Part shown: positions 1-7,378 of the stretch, in pieces | How the letters are laid out: every line of letters starts with the position of its first letter | Position numbering within the stretch: the first letter of the stretch is position 1 | Assembly: GCF_019219025.1 (NCBI RefSeq) | Contig: NZ_JAHUWN010000013.1 | Coordinates: forward strand, 62,001-126,000 | DNA length: 64,000 nucleotides | Origin: Bacillus sp. sid0103 | GTDB taxonomy: Bacteria; Bacillota; Bacilli; Bacillales_B; DSM-18226 | Direction: 5' to 3' | Program-made: the position numbers and the translations under genes | Notes under the pieces: generated by a model | Seen by the model: only the letters and a program-made list of their open reading frames with translations | Told to the model about the DNA's origin: nothing | The model's database searches: none

Positions 1-187
1 CCACCTGTCTGAATAAGCCCCGAATTCGGACAGCTTTTTCCGATTTTCCGCTTCACCTGTCCGAATAAGCCCTGCATTCGGACAGCTTTTTCCAATTTCC
101 CACTTCTCCTGTCCGAATAAGCCCCGCATTCGGACAGCTTTTTCCGATTTTTCGCTTCTCCTGTCCGAATAAGATGGTAAGCAAAAA
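1..187. repeat. 52-bp tandem hairpin array (family 1), cut by left edge
   Basis: Hairpins begin at 6, 58 and 110, with a truncated one at 162, giving a period of exactly 52 bp. Each full unit has a 9-nt arm TGTCCGAAT, a 9-nt loop such as AAGCCCCGC and a 9-nt arm ATTCGGACA, then a 25-nt pyrimidine-rich spacer. The first unit has one C-to-T change that still allows a G-U pair. The spacers repeat too, so this is not a CRISPR. The array probably continues to the left of the window. Confidence 0.9.
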
Positions 188-234
188 TACCTACTTTCTA
201 ATTTTTAAAGTGGACCTTAGAAATGATACATAAA

Positions 235-262
235 AGACCAAATCACCTGCGATTGGTCTCTA
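235..262 (-). terminator. Terminator of the CBO0543-type gene pair
   Basis: On the minus strand, GAGACCAATC, a short loop and GATTTGGTCT form an imperfect hairpin followed by TTTT. It lies just past the stop of the gene ending at 309. Confidence 0.65.
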
Positions 263-308
263 CTTAAAATGCTATTTGTATTTCTCAACAAATATGAAAG
301 TAACTACT

Positions 309-803
309 TTACTTGTATACCGGTTCCTTTTTCTTTACTAATTCATAGTAAAGGGCTGTGCTTGTCTGAACCACTAAAAATACGACCAATGAATACTTAA
401 TACTATAACCATGCTGATAATGTGTTAGTCCCATAATGCCGGAGACTTTTTCCATTAGCAGACCAATAATGCACCAACCAAGTACATAAAATATAAATGT
501 TTTCCTGCCGATTTTAAATCTTTCATAAAAGTAGATGAAAAAATAGCTGAACGGGGCAAACAAAAAATAGCTGAGCAAATCAAACAGCTCATATTTGTTA
601 GAATCATTGACCTTATAAAAATCAAGCAAGCCACCGCCGATCGTGAAATCGAACAAGGTAGAGCTTGCGAATCCCCAAACTAAAAATAAAATGGTAATCG
701 ATGTAGGTAATCTTTTCGGAAATAGAAAAAATGCAGTATAGGTAACAACCAGCATAATTAAGATATAGATCTCATTTTTATCGAAATCTTCCCATAATAT
801 CAT
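309..803 (-). CDS. CBO0543-type multi-pass membrane protein
   Basis: A 164-residue protein with about five hydrophobic segments, an early FFLFPKR turn and a conserved-looking aromatic stretch FIYFYERFKIG in the middle. These resemble the CBO0543 family of uncharacterised Bacillaceae membrane proteins, recognised from memory. Its start touches the stop of the next upstream minus-strand gene (803), so the two membrane proteins are translationally coupled and probably form a pair. There is no catalytic motif and no known substrate; only the membrane location is well supported. Confidence 0.7.
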   Translation of the reverse strand: MILWEDFDKNEIYILIMLVVTYTAFFLFPKRLPTSITILFLVWGFASSTLFDFTIGGGLLDFYKVNDSNKYELFDLLSYFLFAPFSYFFIYFYERFKIGRKTFIFYVLGWCIIGLLMEKVSGIMGLTHYQHGYSIKYSLVVFLVVQTSTALYYELVKKKEPVYK

Positions 804-1273
804 TAATAACTCACCACATTCCGAGAGACTCTCGCAAATAACTTATAAGAAAAAATCGCAATACCATTTAGAATGAGGAAATAGATTCCATCATACCAGT
901 AATTCCAATGTTTATAGTCGATTATGCCAAAAAAGTTAGAGAGACTACTTACACCAATCATTAAAATAACAACTGAAATAATTAGTGTTATTTTCATCAT
1001 CATCGTTTTACTCCATTGAAGCAGATTTACCAAAACTAGGACTAAAATTGGTGTGATTACACTTCGATTGAGCAGGAATCCCGTATATTCCAAACCTGAT
1101 TTAGTAAGTTTTATTAGCTTTAGTTCTTCAATGACAATCCAGGAATAGTTAATACTAACAATTAAAACAACTAAAAACACCAAGGTATTCTCAGCAAATG
1201 TTAGTTTCTTCTTTATAACGGCCAAAAGAGCCCCAACCAGCCATGCCAGAAAGAAAAAGACAACAAAGCCCAT
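803..1273 (-). CDS. Small multi-pass membrane protein, partner of the preceding CBO0543-type protein
   Basis: A 156-residue, very hydrophobic protein with about five membrane segments (near residues 5-22, 28-48, 68-86, 92-112 and 128-145). The ribosome binding site is GGGAGGC, a few bases before the ATG. It is first in a two-gene unit with the 309-803 gene and overlaps it by one base. The WYDGIYFLILN segment near the C-terminus recalls the same CBO0543 group, so the pair may be a tandem duplication. Function unknown. Confidence 0.65.
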   Translation of the reverse strand: MGFVVFFFLAWLVGALLAVIKKKLTFAENTLVFLVVLIVSINYSWIVIEELKLIKLTKSGLEYTGFLLNRSVITPILVLVLVNLLQWSKTMMMKITLIISVVILMIGVSSLSNFFGIIDYKHWNYWYDGIYFLILNGIAIFSYKLFARVSRNVVSY

Positions 1274-1385
1274 ATAAAGCCTCCCAAAGATTTTTCTATT
1301 AGCTTTGCTAATTTATGAAAAATCATACTAAACATAGGCAAACTTCACTGTATTTGGAAGATAACGGCCCACTACATAACTTTTA

Positions 1386-1691
1386 TTAATCTTTTGGATT
1401 TGTGAACTCAATATTTAGTGCATCGGCTTGAGCTGGAAAGGATTCTCTGATTCCACCTTTAATCCAAACAACAACCTCTTGTCTTTCTAGATATTTAGAG
1501 ATATCACCATTTTCTTGTAAGGCGACCCAGACTAACCCCTCGTGCTTATCCTCTACTAGTATCTTATTCCCCTCATAATCGACCTCTTTAATGATCCCCT
1601 TAATATCAACCCTTCCTTTCTCTGCATTCCCCCCGTTACAACCAACTAATGTAAAGCAAACGATTAAGATCAACAATAAATGTTTTTTCAA
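1386..1691 (-). CDS. Small lipoprotein, possibly DUF3221/YobA-like
   Basis: A 101-residue protein with a short signal peptide and a lipobox LVGC at residues 15-18, so it should be lipid-anchored outside the membrane. The mature part begins a small beta-rich domain (IKGIIKEVDYEGNKILVED, then GLVWVAL), a pattern seen in DUF3221/YobA-type Bacillus lipoproteins with an OB-like fold. That family link is tentative. The ribosome binding site is GGGGGGAGTT. Divergent from the AraC-type regulator at 1832; no functional link is evident. Confidence 0.75.
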   Translation of the reverse strand: MKKHLLLILIVCFTLVGCNGGNAEKGRVDIKGIIKEVDYEGNKILVEDKHEGLVWVALQENGDISKYLERQEVVVWIKGGIRESFPAQADALNIEFTNPKD

Positions 1692-1831
1692 AATGGAACT
1701 CCCCCCATCTTAGCACCTGTTATTATGGTCGATTTTAACATGAATAAAGCCACAAACCTGCTATTACAAAGCAGAAATTGACAGGAATGTATGAAGTTTT
1801 ACTGTTATTATTTAATCAAGGGGTGAGCAAA

Positions 1832-2692
1832 ATGGAATGGGTCGAATCGTTACAACGGGCAATCGATTATATGGAAGAACATCTACTTGATGAACTATCC
1901 ATTGAAGATATCGCAAAACAAGCGTATGTATCCGAATTTCATTTTCAACGGATTTTTACCATATTAACTGGTATAACTTTTGGAGAATATCTACGTCGCA
2001 GGCGGTTAACGCTTGCAGCACAGGAACTATCTAATACAAGCATCCGAATAATTGATATCGCATTGAAGTATGGCTATGACACTCCCGAGGCTTTTTCAAA
2101 AGCATTCCGCAGGCAGCATGACCTAACACCCAGTCAAGCACGCAAAACACACGCTAAACTGAAATCATATAATCGCCTGGCCATACAGGTAACATTGAAA
2201 GGAGCGGAACCTATGAAATATAAAATTATCGAAAGAGAAAGTTTCCAAGTTGTTGGAATCAAGCGCGAATTATCATGTGAGAATGGTGAGAACTTAACGG
2301 AGATCCCAAAAATGTGGGCTGAAGTCCATAATGATGGAACGAACGATTTATTATTCAAGGTGAATAATGGGGAAATTAATGGCGTCCTTGGTGTATGTGC
2401 TGAAAAACGAGGCACTCAGTCGCAATTAATGGATTACTGGATTGCTACAGAACATACTGGTGACACGCCAGAAGGTTTAATGAATCTTGAGATACCTGCT
2501 TCTAAATGGGCCGTATTTGAAGTTCACGGCGCCATGCCCGATGCTATACAAAAAGTGTGGCAACAAATATATAGCGAATGGTTCCCTTCCAGTCGTTACA
2601 AGCATGCTGGCACACCTGATTTGGAAGTCTATTCCGCCGGAGATCCTTGGAGCCCTGATTACTTCTCTGAAATCTGGATTCCTATAAAGTAA
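1832..2692 (+). CDS. AraC-family regulator with GyrI-like effector domain
   Basis: A 286-residue one-component regulator. Residues 1-110 form two helix-turn-helix units of the AraC/XylS type (LSIEDIAKQAYVSEFHFQR, then the second helix and the signature FSKAFRRQHDLTPSQAR). Residues 130-286 are a GyrI/SOUL-like small-molecule-binding domain (MKYKIIERESFQVVGIKRE to the terminal EIWIPIK). This architecture is typical of regulators that sense drugs or stress compounds. An in-frame upstream ATG at 1778 has no ribosome binding site; the ATG at 1832 follows AAGGGGTGA and is preferred. No obvious target operon adjoins it. Confidence 0.9.
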   Translation: MEWVESLQRAIDYMEEHLLDELSIEDIAKQAYVSEFHFQRIFTILTGITFGEYLRRRRLTLAAQELSNTSIRIIDIALKYGYDTPEAFSKAFRRQHDLTPSQARKTHAKLKSYNRLAIQVTLKGAEPMKYKIIERESFQVVGIKRELSCENGENLTEIPKMWAEVHNDGTNDLLFKVNNGEINGVLGVCAEKRGTQSQLMDYWIATEHTGDTPEGLMNLEIPASKWAVFEVHGAMPDAIQKVWQQIYSEWFPSSRYKHAGTPDLEVYSAGDPWSPDYFSEIWIPIK

Positions 2693-2703
2693 GTTGTTAT
2701 TTT

Positions 2704-2724
2704 TTTAATCAAACGTTTGATTAG
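2704..2724. repeat. Perfect palindrome after the AraC-type gene
   Basis: The sequence contains AATCAAACGTTTGATT, a perfect inverted repeat flanked by T-rich DNA. A near-identical palindrome (ATCAAATGTTTGAT core) lies between modB and the YdcZ gene at 31565-31594, where it works well as a terminator. Here the T-run precedes the hairpin on the plus strand, so terminator function for the AraC gene is uncertain. Confidence 0.4.
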
Positions 2725-2814
2725 TTTATAACCAAAATTAACTAATGATTAATATTTAGTTCATATTTTATTAATAATATGGAGATATAGTACATATTAG
2801 AGGGGATAGCACGC

Positions 2815-2898
2815 GTGGCTATCATGGTATTAGGCGTAGGCGGAGCCGATACCTTAGGAAGAGCACAAAGCATAGTTGTCGCTCCCTTAAATATGTAA
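2815..2898 (+). CDS. Candidate 27-residue micro-protein
   Basis: A GTG-started reading frame of 27 codons preceded by AGAGGGG with suitable spacing and followed 37 bp later by a strong terminator. The predicted peptide begins MAIMVLGVGGADTLG and ends in VVAPLNM; it is hydrophobic and glycine-rich with one Asp and one Arg. I do not recognise it. An internal ATG at 2824 is an alternative start. The ribosome binding site plus the private terminator is the only support; it may equally be a leader or small-RNA locus. Confidence 0.3.
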   Translation: MAIMVLGVGGADTLGRAQSIVVAPLNM

Positions 2899-2935
2899 TT
2901 ATTTTTCTCGTTTGATACCTAAGAAAACTAAACTG

Positions 2936-2973
2936 GAGTGCACCTCTTTAAGAAGGAGGTGTGCTCTTTTTTA
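2936..2973 (+). terminator. Strong rho-independent terminator
   Basis: GAGTGCACCTC, a short loop and GAGGTGTGCTC followed by TTTTTT. It ends a short transcript that could include the 2815-2898 frame. Confidence 0.8.
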
Positions 2974-2980
2974 TTGCCCG

Positions 2981-3198
2981 TTTTCGTAAATAGTGTTGTT
3001 AGAACTAAAGGAGAAGCTCATAAAAATGATATTTCGTGTAAAATTACACTGCAAAATTTGGATAATGTTGTTTTATTTAACGACTTATCTCTTCAATGGA
3101 CGAATTATTGAGTTTTATGAGCGAATCTTGGATTTCAATGGGCGAATTTTGGGCTTTTATGGGCGAATCTAGTGTTTTAATGGGCGAATTTAAGAATC
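2981..3198 (+). repeat. Dispersed composite repeat, copy 1 (21-bp tandem array plus left arm)
   Basis: The left arm begins TTTTCGTAAATAGTGTTGTTA and is shared with the copy at 22836. From 3096 there are five 21-bp units starting at 3096, 3117, 3138, 3159 and 3180, each with the core ATGGGCGAAT or a one-base variant, and T-rich between cores. The units stay in one open frame here but the other copy has a stop, so coding is unlikely. Confidence 0.85.
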
Positions 3199-3320
3199 AA
3201 CAATCTTGCTCATATATTTGAAAAGGAAGAAGGACAATTAGGGTTAATTGCGGAATAACATGAAATGGAATGACTAAATCTACACCTTTGGTCAAATTTT
3301 TAAACATCGAGGGATGGATA

Positions 3321-3767
3321 ATGAGCACTAAACTTATTGTAAGACAAGCTACCATTGAAGATTTGCCTAAGCTAGTTCCGATATTTGATTCCTATCGTGA
3401 GTATTTTAAGCATCCAAAGAACCCTTCGAAAGTAGAAAATTTTCTATATGAAAAATTTGAACACTTAGAATCTGTCATTTTTATTGCGGAGCAAGAAAGT
3501 GAAGTAATTGGCTTTGCGCAGCTTTATCCTATTTTTTCGTCCTTAAGTTTACAACGTGTTTGGTTATTAAACGACTTTTATATAGCTGAAGACTGTCGTA
3601 ATAGAGGAATTGGGAAACAGCTTTTTGCCAAAGTAAAGGAATTTACATTATTAACAAAATCTAAAGGTATCGAACTTTCAGTCGAGCATTCCAATGAAAG
3701 GGCTTGGCACTTTTGGGAAAAACAAGGATTTAAAATAGATAACGAGTTTCGTTATTATTTTTTATAA
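3321..3767 (+). CDS. GNAT-family N-acetyltransferase
   Basis: A 148-residue acetyltransferase of the GNAT fold. Visible motifs are the N-terminal strand LIVRQATIEDLPKLVPIFDSY, the central strand ending in LNDFYIAEDCRNRGIGKQLF (the R/Q-x-x-G-x-G/A acetyl-CoA loop, here RNRGIGKQL), and the C-terminal HFWEKQGFK. It should transfer acetyl from acetyl-CoA to an amine; the substrate cannot be told. An upstream in-frame start at 3270 lacks a ribosome binding site; the ATG at 3321 follows GAGGGATGG. Convergent with ykwD. Confidence 0.88.
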   Translation: MSTKLIVRQATIEDLPKLVPIFDSYREYFKHPKNPSKVENFLYEKFEHLESVIFIAEQESEVIGFAQLYPIFSSLSLQRVWLLNDFYIAEDCRNRGIGKQLFAKVKEFTLLTKSKGIELSVEHSNERAWHFWEKQGFKIDNEFRYYFL

Positions 3768-3778
3768 GTTATGACATA

Positions 3779-3810
3779 CAAAAAAAGCTTGGGGACAAAT
3801 CATCCCCAAG
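3779..3810 (-). terminator. ykwD terminator
   Basis: CTTGGGGA, a 7-nt loop and TCCCCAAG; on the minus strand the hairpin is followed by a run of seven T residues just past the ykwD stop. It can also stop GNAT transcription from the other side. Confidence 0.85.
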
Positions 3811-3816
3811 TTCTGG

Positions 3817-4533
3817 TTATTTACCGATAAATTCCTGTGTCCAGTAATTCCCTTGTGACACATAACCCACACCAATATAGTTGTAGTTCGAGCTAAGGAT
3901 ATTCTTACGGTGTCCTTCACTATTCATCCAAGCCTTGACTACTTCCTCAGGAGTCCTCTGTCCCATCGCAATATTTTCACCAGCGTATCGATAGGTAATC
4001 CCGTATTTTTTCATCATATCAAATGGTGAACCATATGTTGGGCTTGTATGACTGAAGTAGCCATTAGCAGACATATCACGAGATTTTTCATGAGCCATTT
4101 TGCTAAGCGTTACATCCACTTTAAGTGCTGGCAAGCCATTCTTGGCCCTTTCTTGATTGGTTAGATCCACTACTTTTTGCTCATAAGCACTTAAGGCACT
4201 TGTAGATTGTGTTGTAGTAGGTTGCGGCGCAGCTGCCGATTGTTGCACAGGTTGTGGTGCCGCTGGTTGAGCAGGTTTCTGTGTTGAGACCGTTTGATTT
4301 GGTTGAGTCTGTGCTGGCTGCTTGACCGTATTTTGTGAAAACGAGAATCCTAAACTAGCAAGATAGTTTTCGATGATACTATTAATCTCATTCATATTAG
4401 TCCCTTGATATACATAAACCTTTTCCTGCACCGACGGACTTGTTGAGGCAGCATGAGCTTTATTTAAGACTGGATTTGACATCATTAATGCAGCCGCAGC
4501 TGCAACAGTTAGAATTGCTTTTTTCTTCATCAT
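3817..4533 (-). CDS. ykwD: Secreted CAP/SCP-domain protein YkwD
   Basis: A 238-residue exported protein: signal peptide MMKKKAILTVAAAAALMM up to about AHAAS, a short N-terminal region, a Pro/Gln/Ala/Thr-rich linker, and a C-terminal CAP domain from about residue 112. The CAP signatures are present: LTNQERAKNGLPALK, the HSRDM/YFSHTSP helix, YAGENIAMGQ, and WMNSEGHRKNILSSNYNYIGVGY. The domain matches B. subtilis YkwD closely as recalled. The role of the bacterial CAP family is not settled; spore or cell-surface roles are proposed. Start chosen at the first of two ATGs after AGGAGGAAG. Confidence 0.93.
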   Translation of the reverse strand: MMKKKAILTVAAAAALMMSNPVLNKAHAASTSPSVQEKVYVYQGTNMNEINSIIENYLASLGFSFSQNTVKQPAQTQPNQTVSTQKPAQPAAPQPVQQSAAAPQPTTTQSTSALSAYEQKVVDLTNQERAKNGLPALKVDVTLSKMAHEKSRDMSANGYFSHTSPTYGSPFDMMKKYGITYRYAGENIAMGQRTPEEVVKAWMNSEGHRKNILSSNYNYIGVGYVSQGNYWTQEFIGK

Positions 4534-4836
4534 CTTTTCTTCCTCCTGTTTTGACAATTTGCCGTTTTTCCACAAATTCATCGTAACATATAATTTTCGT
4601 CATATTTGAGGAAGGATTTTACAATAATTAAGCACAGTTTGTTCTTATTAAAGTCTTAAATCTAGCTAGGTCCTGATACTCTAAGTATCTGAGACGTCAA
4701 GAATAAAAACCCTCTTTCGCAGCTCTTACTAAATTACGGAACTATTACCAAAAATTATATAGAATAATAGTATTGACAACCTTTACAACGTTCATCATTC
4801 TTAACAAATATTTCAGAAAAGTGTCGTATTTTACAA
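4534..4836. other. Intergenic region, AT-rich, nothing firm
   Basis: This 303-bp stretch holds the ykwD upstream region on the minus strand and the end of the dehydrogenase gene at its other side. I see a TTGACA at about 4774 on the plus strand without a convincing -10 partner, and no hairpin, repeat or small frame with a good ribosome binding site. Confidence 0.5.
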
Positions 4837-5808
4837 TTATTTATTAAGAGTAACCGGAGTAAGTGCTTCACTACCTGTTAAAACACTCAGCATATTATCC
4901 GCTGCTAAATGAGCCATTTTCATTCTTGTTTTCAGACTTGCACTTCCAATGTGAGGCAGTGTCACCACATTGGGCAGAGTTAATAAGGGATGATTAATAG
5001 ACACGGGTTCTTGTTCAAACACATCCAGTCCGGCGCCCCAAATCTCCCCATTTTTCAAAGAATGATATAATGCTTCCTCATCGACAATGCCCCCTCTTGC
5101 TGTATTTATCAAGATGGCATTTCTTTTCATAAGGGCCAATTCTTCTTTACCGATTAGGTGATGGGCTTCAGCACTGTAAGGGAGCAACAAGCAGACAAAA
5201 TCAGATTGCTGCAGCAACTCCTTCATTTCTCGGTAGTGAATCCCGAGCTTTTCCTCCGTTTCCTGTTTCCGTGTCCGATTATAATAAAGAACATTCATAT
5301 CAAAGCCCTGTGCCCGCTTGACGAGGGCTTCTCCAATTCTGCCTAACCCAATAATTCCTAGGGTGGCCCCATAAATATCTTGTCCGGTCATCTGCATGAG
5401 AGACCAGGCGCCCCATTCCCCACTGCGTAAGTAGTCCGATCCCTCGACGACTCTTCGTGCTGCAGCCATTAACAGGGCGAACGTTAAATCAGCTGTCGTT
5501 TCGGTTAATACACCTGGCGTATTGGTAACGACAATTCCCCTCTCCGTTGTCGCTTGAATATCGATATTATTGTAGCCTACCGCGATGTTACTAATGACCT
5601 TTAACTGTTTCGCTTTACTTAGCACCTCTTCGTCTATCTTTTCCGTTAATAGACAGACTAGCCCGTCGACCTCTTCTATTTCTTTCAATAAAACATCCCT
5701 TAGAACAGGAACATTTTCTTCCGGCCACATCTTCACATGAAATTGACTTGAGAGTTTATCGACAATTTCATCGGGTAGTTTTCTTGTAATATAAATCGTT
5801 TTTTTCAA
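4837..5808 (-). CDS. D-isomer-specific 2-hydroxyacid dehydrogenase (glyoxylate/hydroxypyruvate reductase-like)
   Basis: A 323-residue NAD(P)-dependent dehydrogenase interconverting 2-keto and 2-hydroxy acids. The Rossmann motif is GATLGIIGLGRIGEAL, and the catalytic Arg, Glu and His lie in NTARGGIVDEEAL, GLDVFEQEP and LPHIGSAS. This fits GhrB/YvcT-type hydroxypyruvate or glyoxylate reductases. The start is inferred as TTG at 5808, five bases after GGTGGAGG; the longer GTG frame at 5820 overlaps that site. It lies 31 bp behind xylR and is probably co-transcribed, so XylR control of this gene is an open possibility. Confidence 0.9.
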   Translation of the reverse strand: MKKTIYITRKLPDEIVDKLSSQFHVKMWPEENVPVLRDVLLKEIEEVDGLVCLLTEKIDEEVLSKAKQLKVISNIAVGYNNIDIQATTERGIVVTNTPGVLTETTADLTFALLMAAARRVVEGSDYLRSGEWGAWSLMQMTGQDIYGATLGIIGLGRIGEALVKRAQGFDMNVLYYNRTRKQETEEKLGIHYREMKELLQQSDFVCLLLPYSAEAHHLIGKEELALMKRNAILINTARGGIVDEEALYHSLKNGEIWGAGLDVFEQEPVSINHPLLTLPNVVTLPHIGSASLKTRMKMAHLAADNMLSVLTGSEALTPVTLNK

Positions 5809-5839
5809 ACATACCTCCACCTTTCAGCATACACATGAT

Positions 5840-6997
5840 TTAAGCAGTAAACATTTCTAAGAAATGTTCAATAACAATCGAAGACGTCCCTAATGCGGGA
5901 GCATTTTTTCCTAAGGAAGAGAGAAATAATTCCTGACTGTTGGTAAGTTGGTCATTACTTCTTGATGAAATAGAATTTCTAATCGAGTTCATAACCATAG
6001 GCAGGGCTTCAACAATGTCATTCCGGATAATAACTGCTTTTGGGTTAAATGTATTTAAAATACTTGTCAATCCAATTCCAAGGTAGAAACCGAAATTTTG
6101 TAATCCCATTAATATATCTGGATCATTTTGGTTGGCCAGATGGATTAGTTCCTGACTGGAAGTGATCCGGTTGTTTTGCTGAAGAGTATGGAGTAATGCT
6201 TTTTCAGAAGCGTATAATTCCCAGCACCCTTTGTTGCCGCAACTGCATTTTAGTCCATTATAGTCGATGGTTAGATGACCCATTTCACCTGCGAACCCAT
6301 TCACCCCTCGATATATATCATGATTAATGACAATACCGATTCCGATTCCCGTACCGACACTCACGTAAATTAAGTTTTCGTAATTTTTAGCTGCCCCAAA
6401 GACTTTTTCTCCATAGGCACCGGCATTGGCTTCATTTTCTATAAAGACAGGTACTTGAAATTCCTTTTCGATATCGGCTTTTAAGTCTAGTTGATAATTC
6501 CAATCGATGTTCGGAGTGAAAATAACCTTTTGCTCTGTACTGACGAGACCTGGTACACATACCCCGATACCAATTAAACCATAAGGAGATTCCGGAATTT
6601 GAGTGCTAAGTTCCTTAATCATTGAAAATAATATATCTTTGTTGTTATCAAGAGAAGGTTTCTCTAGACGATGGTATTGATCTACGATAATGTTTCCTTT
6701 TAAATCTGTTAGAATCCCATTAATAGAATCAACGCCAATATCAATGCTGATTGAATATCCGGCATTTTTGTTAAAAACGAGCATAACAGGCTTTCTTCCG
6801 CCGCTGGATTGCCCTTGTCCAATTTCAAAAATCAGCTTCTTTTCTATTAATGTATTTACTTGGGATGATACAGTCGATTTATTTAATCCTGTTATTTCCG
6901 ATAATCTTGCCCTCGAGATCGGAGAATTAGAAACAATTTCATTCAATAATACCTTTTGGTTCATTTTTTTCACTAATATTTGATCCGCGATCATCAA
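5840..6997 (-). CDS. xylR: Xylose repressor XylR (ROK family)
   Basis: A 385-residue ROK-family repressor, the length of B. subtilis XylR. The N-terminal winged helix (ISRARLSEITGLNKSTVSSQ) and the GQGQSSGGRKPVMLVFNK stretch match XylR as I recall it. The sugar-kinase-like domain has the ROK zinc motif CSCGNKGCWELYASEKALL, and the C-terminal end LGKNAPALGTSSIVIEHFLEM is also XylR-like. It should repress xylose genes and be released by xylose, yet no xylose gene is in this window. Start is TTG (or the next codon ATG) after GGGGTG. A xylO-like operator sits at 7129-7153. Confidence 0.92.
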   Translation of the reverse strand: MMIADQILVKKMNQKVLLNEIVSNSPISRARLSEITGLNKSTVSSQVNTLIEKKLIFEIGQGQSSGGRKPVMLVFNKNAGYSISIDIGVDSINGILTDLKGNIIVDQYHRLEKPSLDNNKDILFSMIKELSTQIPESPYGLIGIGVCVPGLVSTEQKVIFTPNIDWNYQLDLKADIEKEFQVPVFIENEANAGAYGEKVFGAAKNYENLIYVSVGTGIGIGIVINHDIYRGVNGFAGEMGHLTIDYNGLKCSCGNKGCWELYASEKALLHTLQQNNRITSSQELIHLANQNDPDILMGLQNFGFYLGIGLTSILNTFNPKAVIIRNDIVEALPMVMNSIRNSISSRSNDQLTNSQELFLSSLGKNAPALGTSSIVIEHFLEMFTA

Positions 6998-7128
6998 TAG
7001 TTTACACCCCGTTTGTATAATGCGTAAATTAAGTCACCATATTATTCTGGTCATTTACTTTCATTATAAATCAATTATTAGTTAAATTACACTTCTATTG
7101 TTAAAAACACCTTATTCATTATATTTCG

Positions 7129-7153
7129 TTAGTTTATCCGAACAACAAACTAA
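7129..7153. promoter_or_regulatory. xylO-like XylR operator
   Basis: A 25-bp interrupted palindrome with arms TTAGTTT and AAACTAA, centre ATCCGAACAAC; the right part ACAACAAACTAA is what B. subtilis xylO has. It lies about 130 bp upstream of xylR and between xylR and the end of the ger operon, fitting autoregulation or a remnant of a lost divergent xylA promoter. Confidence 0.75.
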
Positions 7154-7161
7154 TTATTTGT

Positions 7162-7187
7162 AAAAAAGGACTGATTATCCAGCCCTC
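7162..7187 (-). terminator. Terminator of the ger operon
   Basis: On the minus strand GGGCTG, loop GATAAT and CAGTCC form a stem followed by TTTTTT, 36 bp past the last ger gene. Confidence 0.75.
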
Positions 7188-7222
7188 GGTGTTTGTTTTA
7201 TTATTAGCGATTGAAATTAGTT

Positions 7223-7378
7223 TTAAAGGATCGAGAAGAAAGGCAGGATGATTAAGCAAAGAGAAAGAAAAAGTATGGCCATTGCACCTATTTTTTGTTT
7301 TTCCTTCCACAAGGAAACGCCGAATCCCATGGTATAAACAATAATTAAAAACAGACTAACGTAGATTAATTTTTCCAA
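7223..7378 (-). CDS. Small two-helix membrane protein of the germination receptor operon (D-subunit-like)
   Basis: A 51-residue frame starting with TTG at 7378, directly after the TAG of gerC, with AAAGGTGGGGG as ribosome binding site inside the gerC end. It encodes two membrane helices (residues 4-22 and 31-50) joined by a short basic loop WKEKQK. Several Bacillus ger operons carry a small two-TM D gene reported to modulate germination; position, size and topology fit that type. It lies before the operon terminator. Sequence identity to a known D subunit was not tested. Confidence 0.7.
   Translation of the reverse strand: MEKLIYVSLFLIIVYTMGFGVSLWKEKQKIGAMAILFLSLCLIILPFFSIL

Noticed and set aside
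3096..3230. 41-residue frame with heptapeptide repeats over the 21-bp array
   Set aside because: No ribosome binding site, and the sister copy at 22941 has a stop in its second unit.
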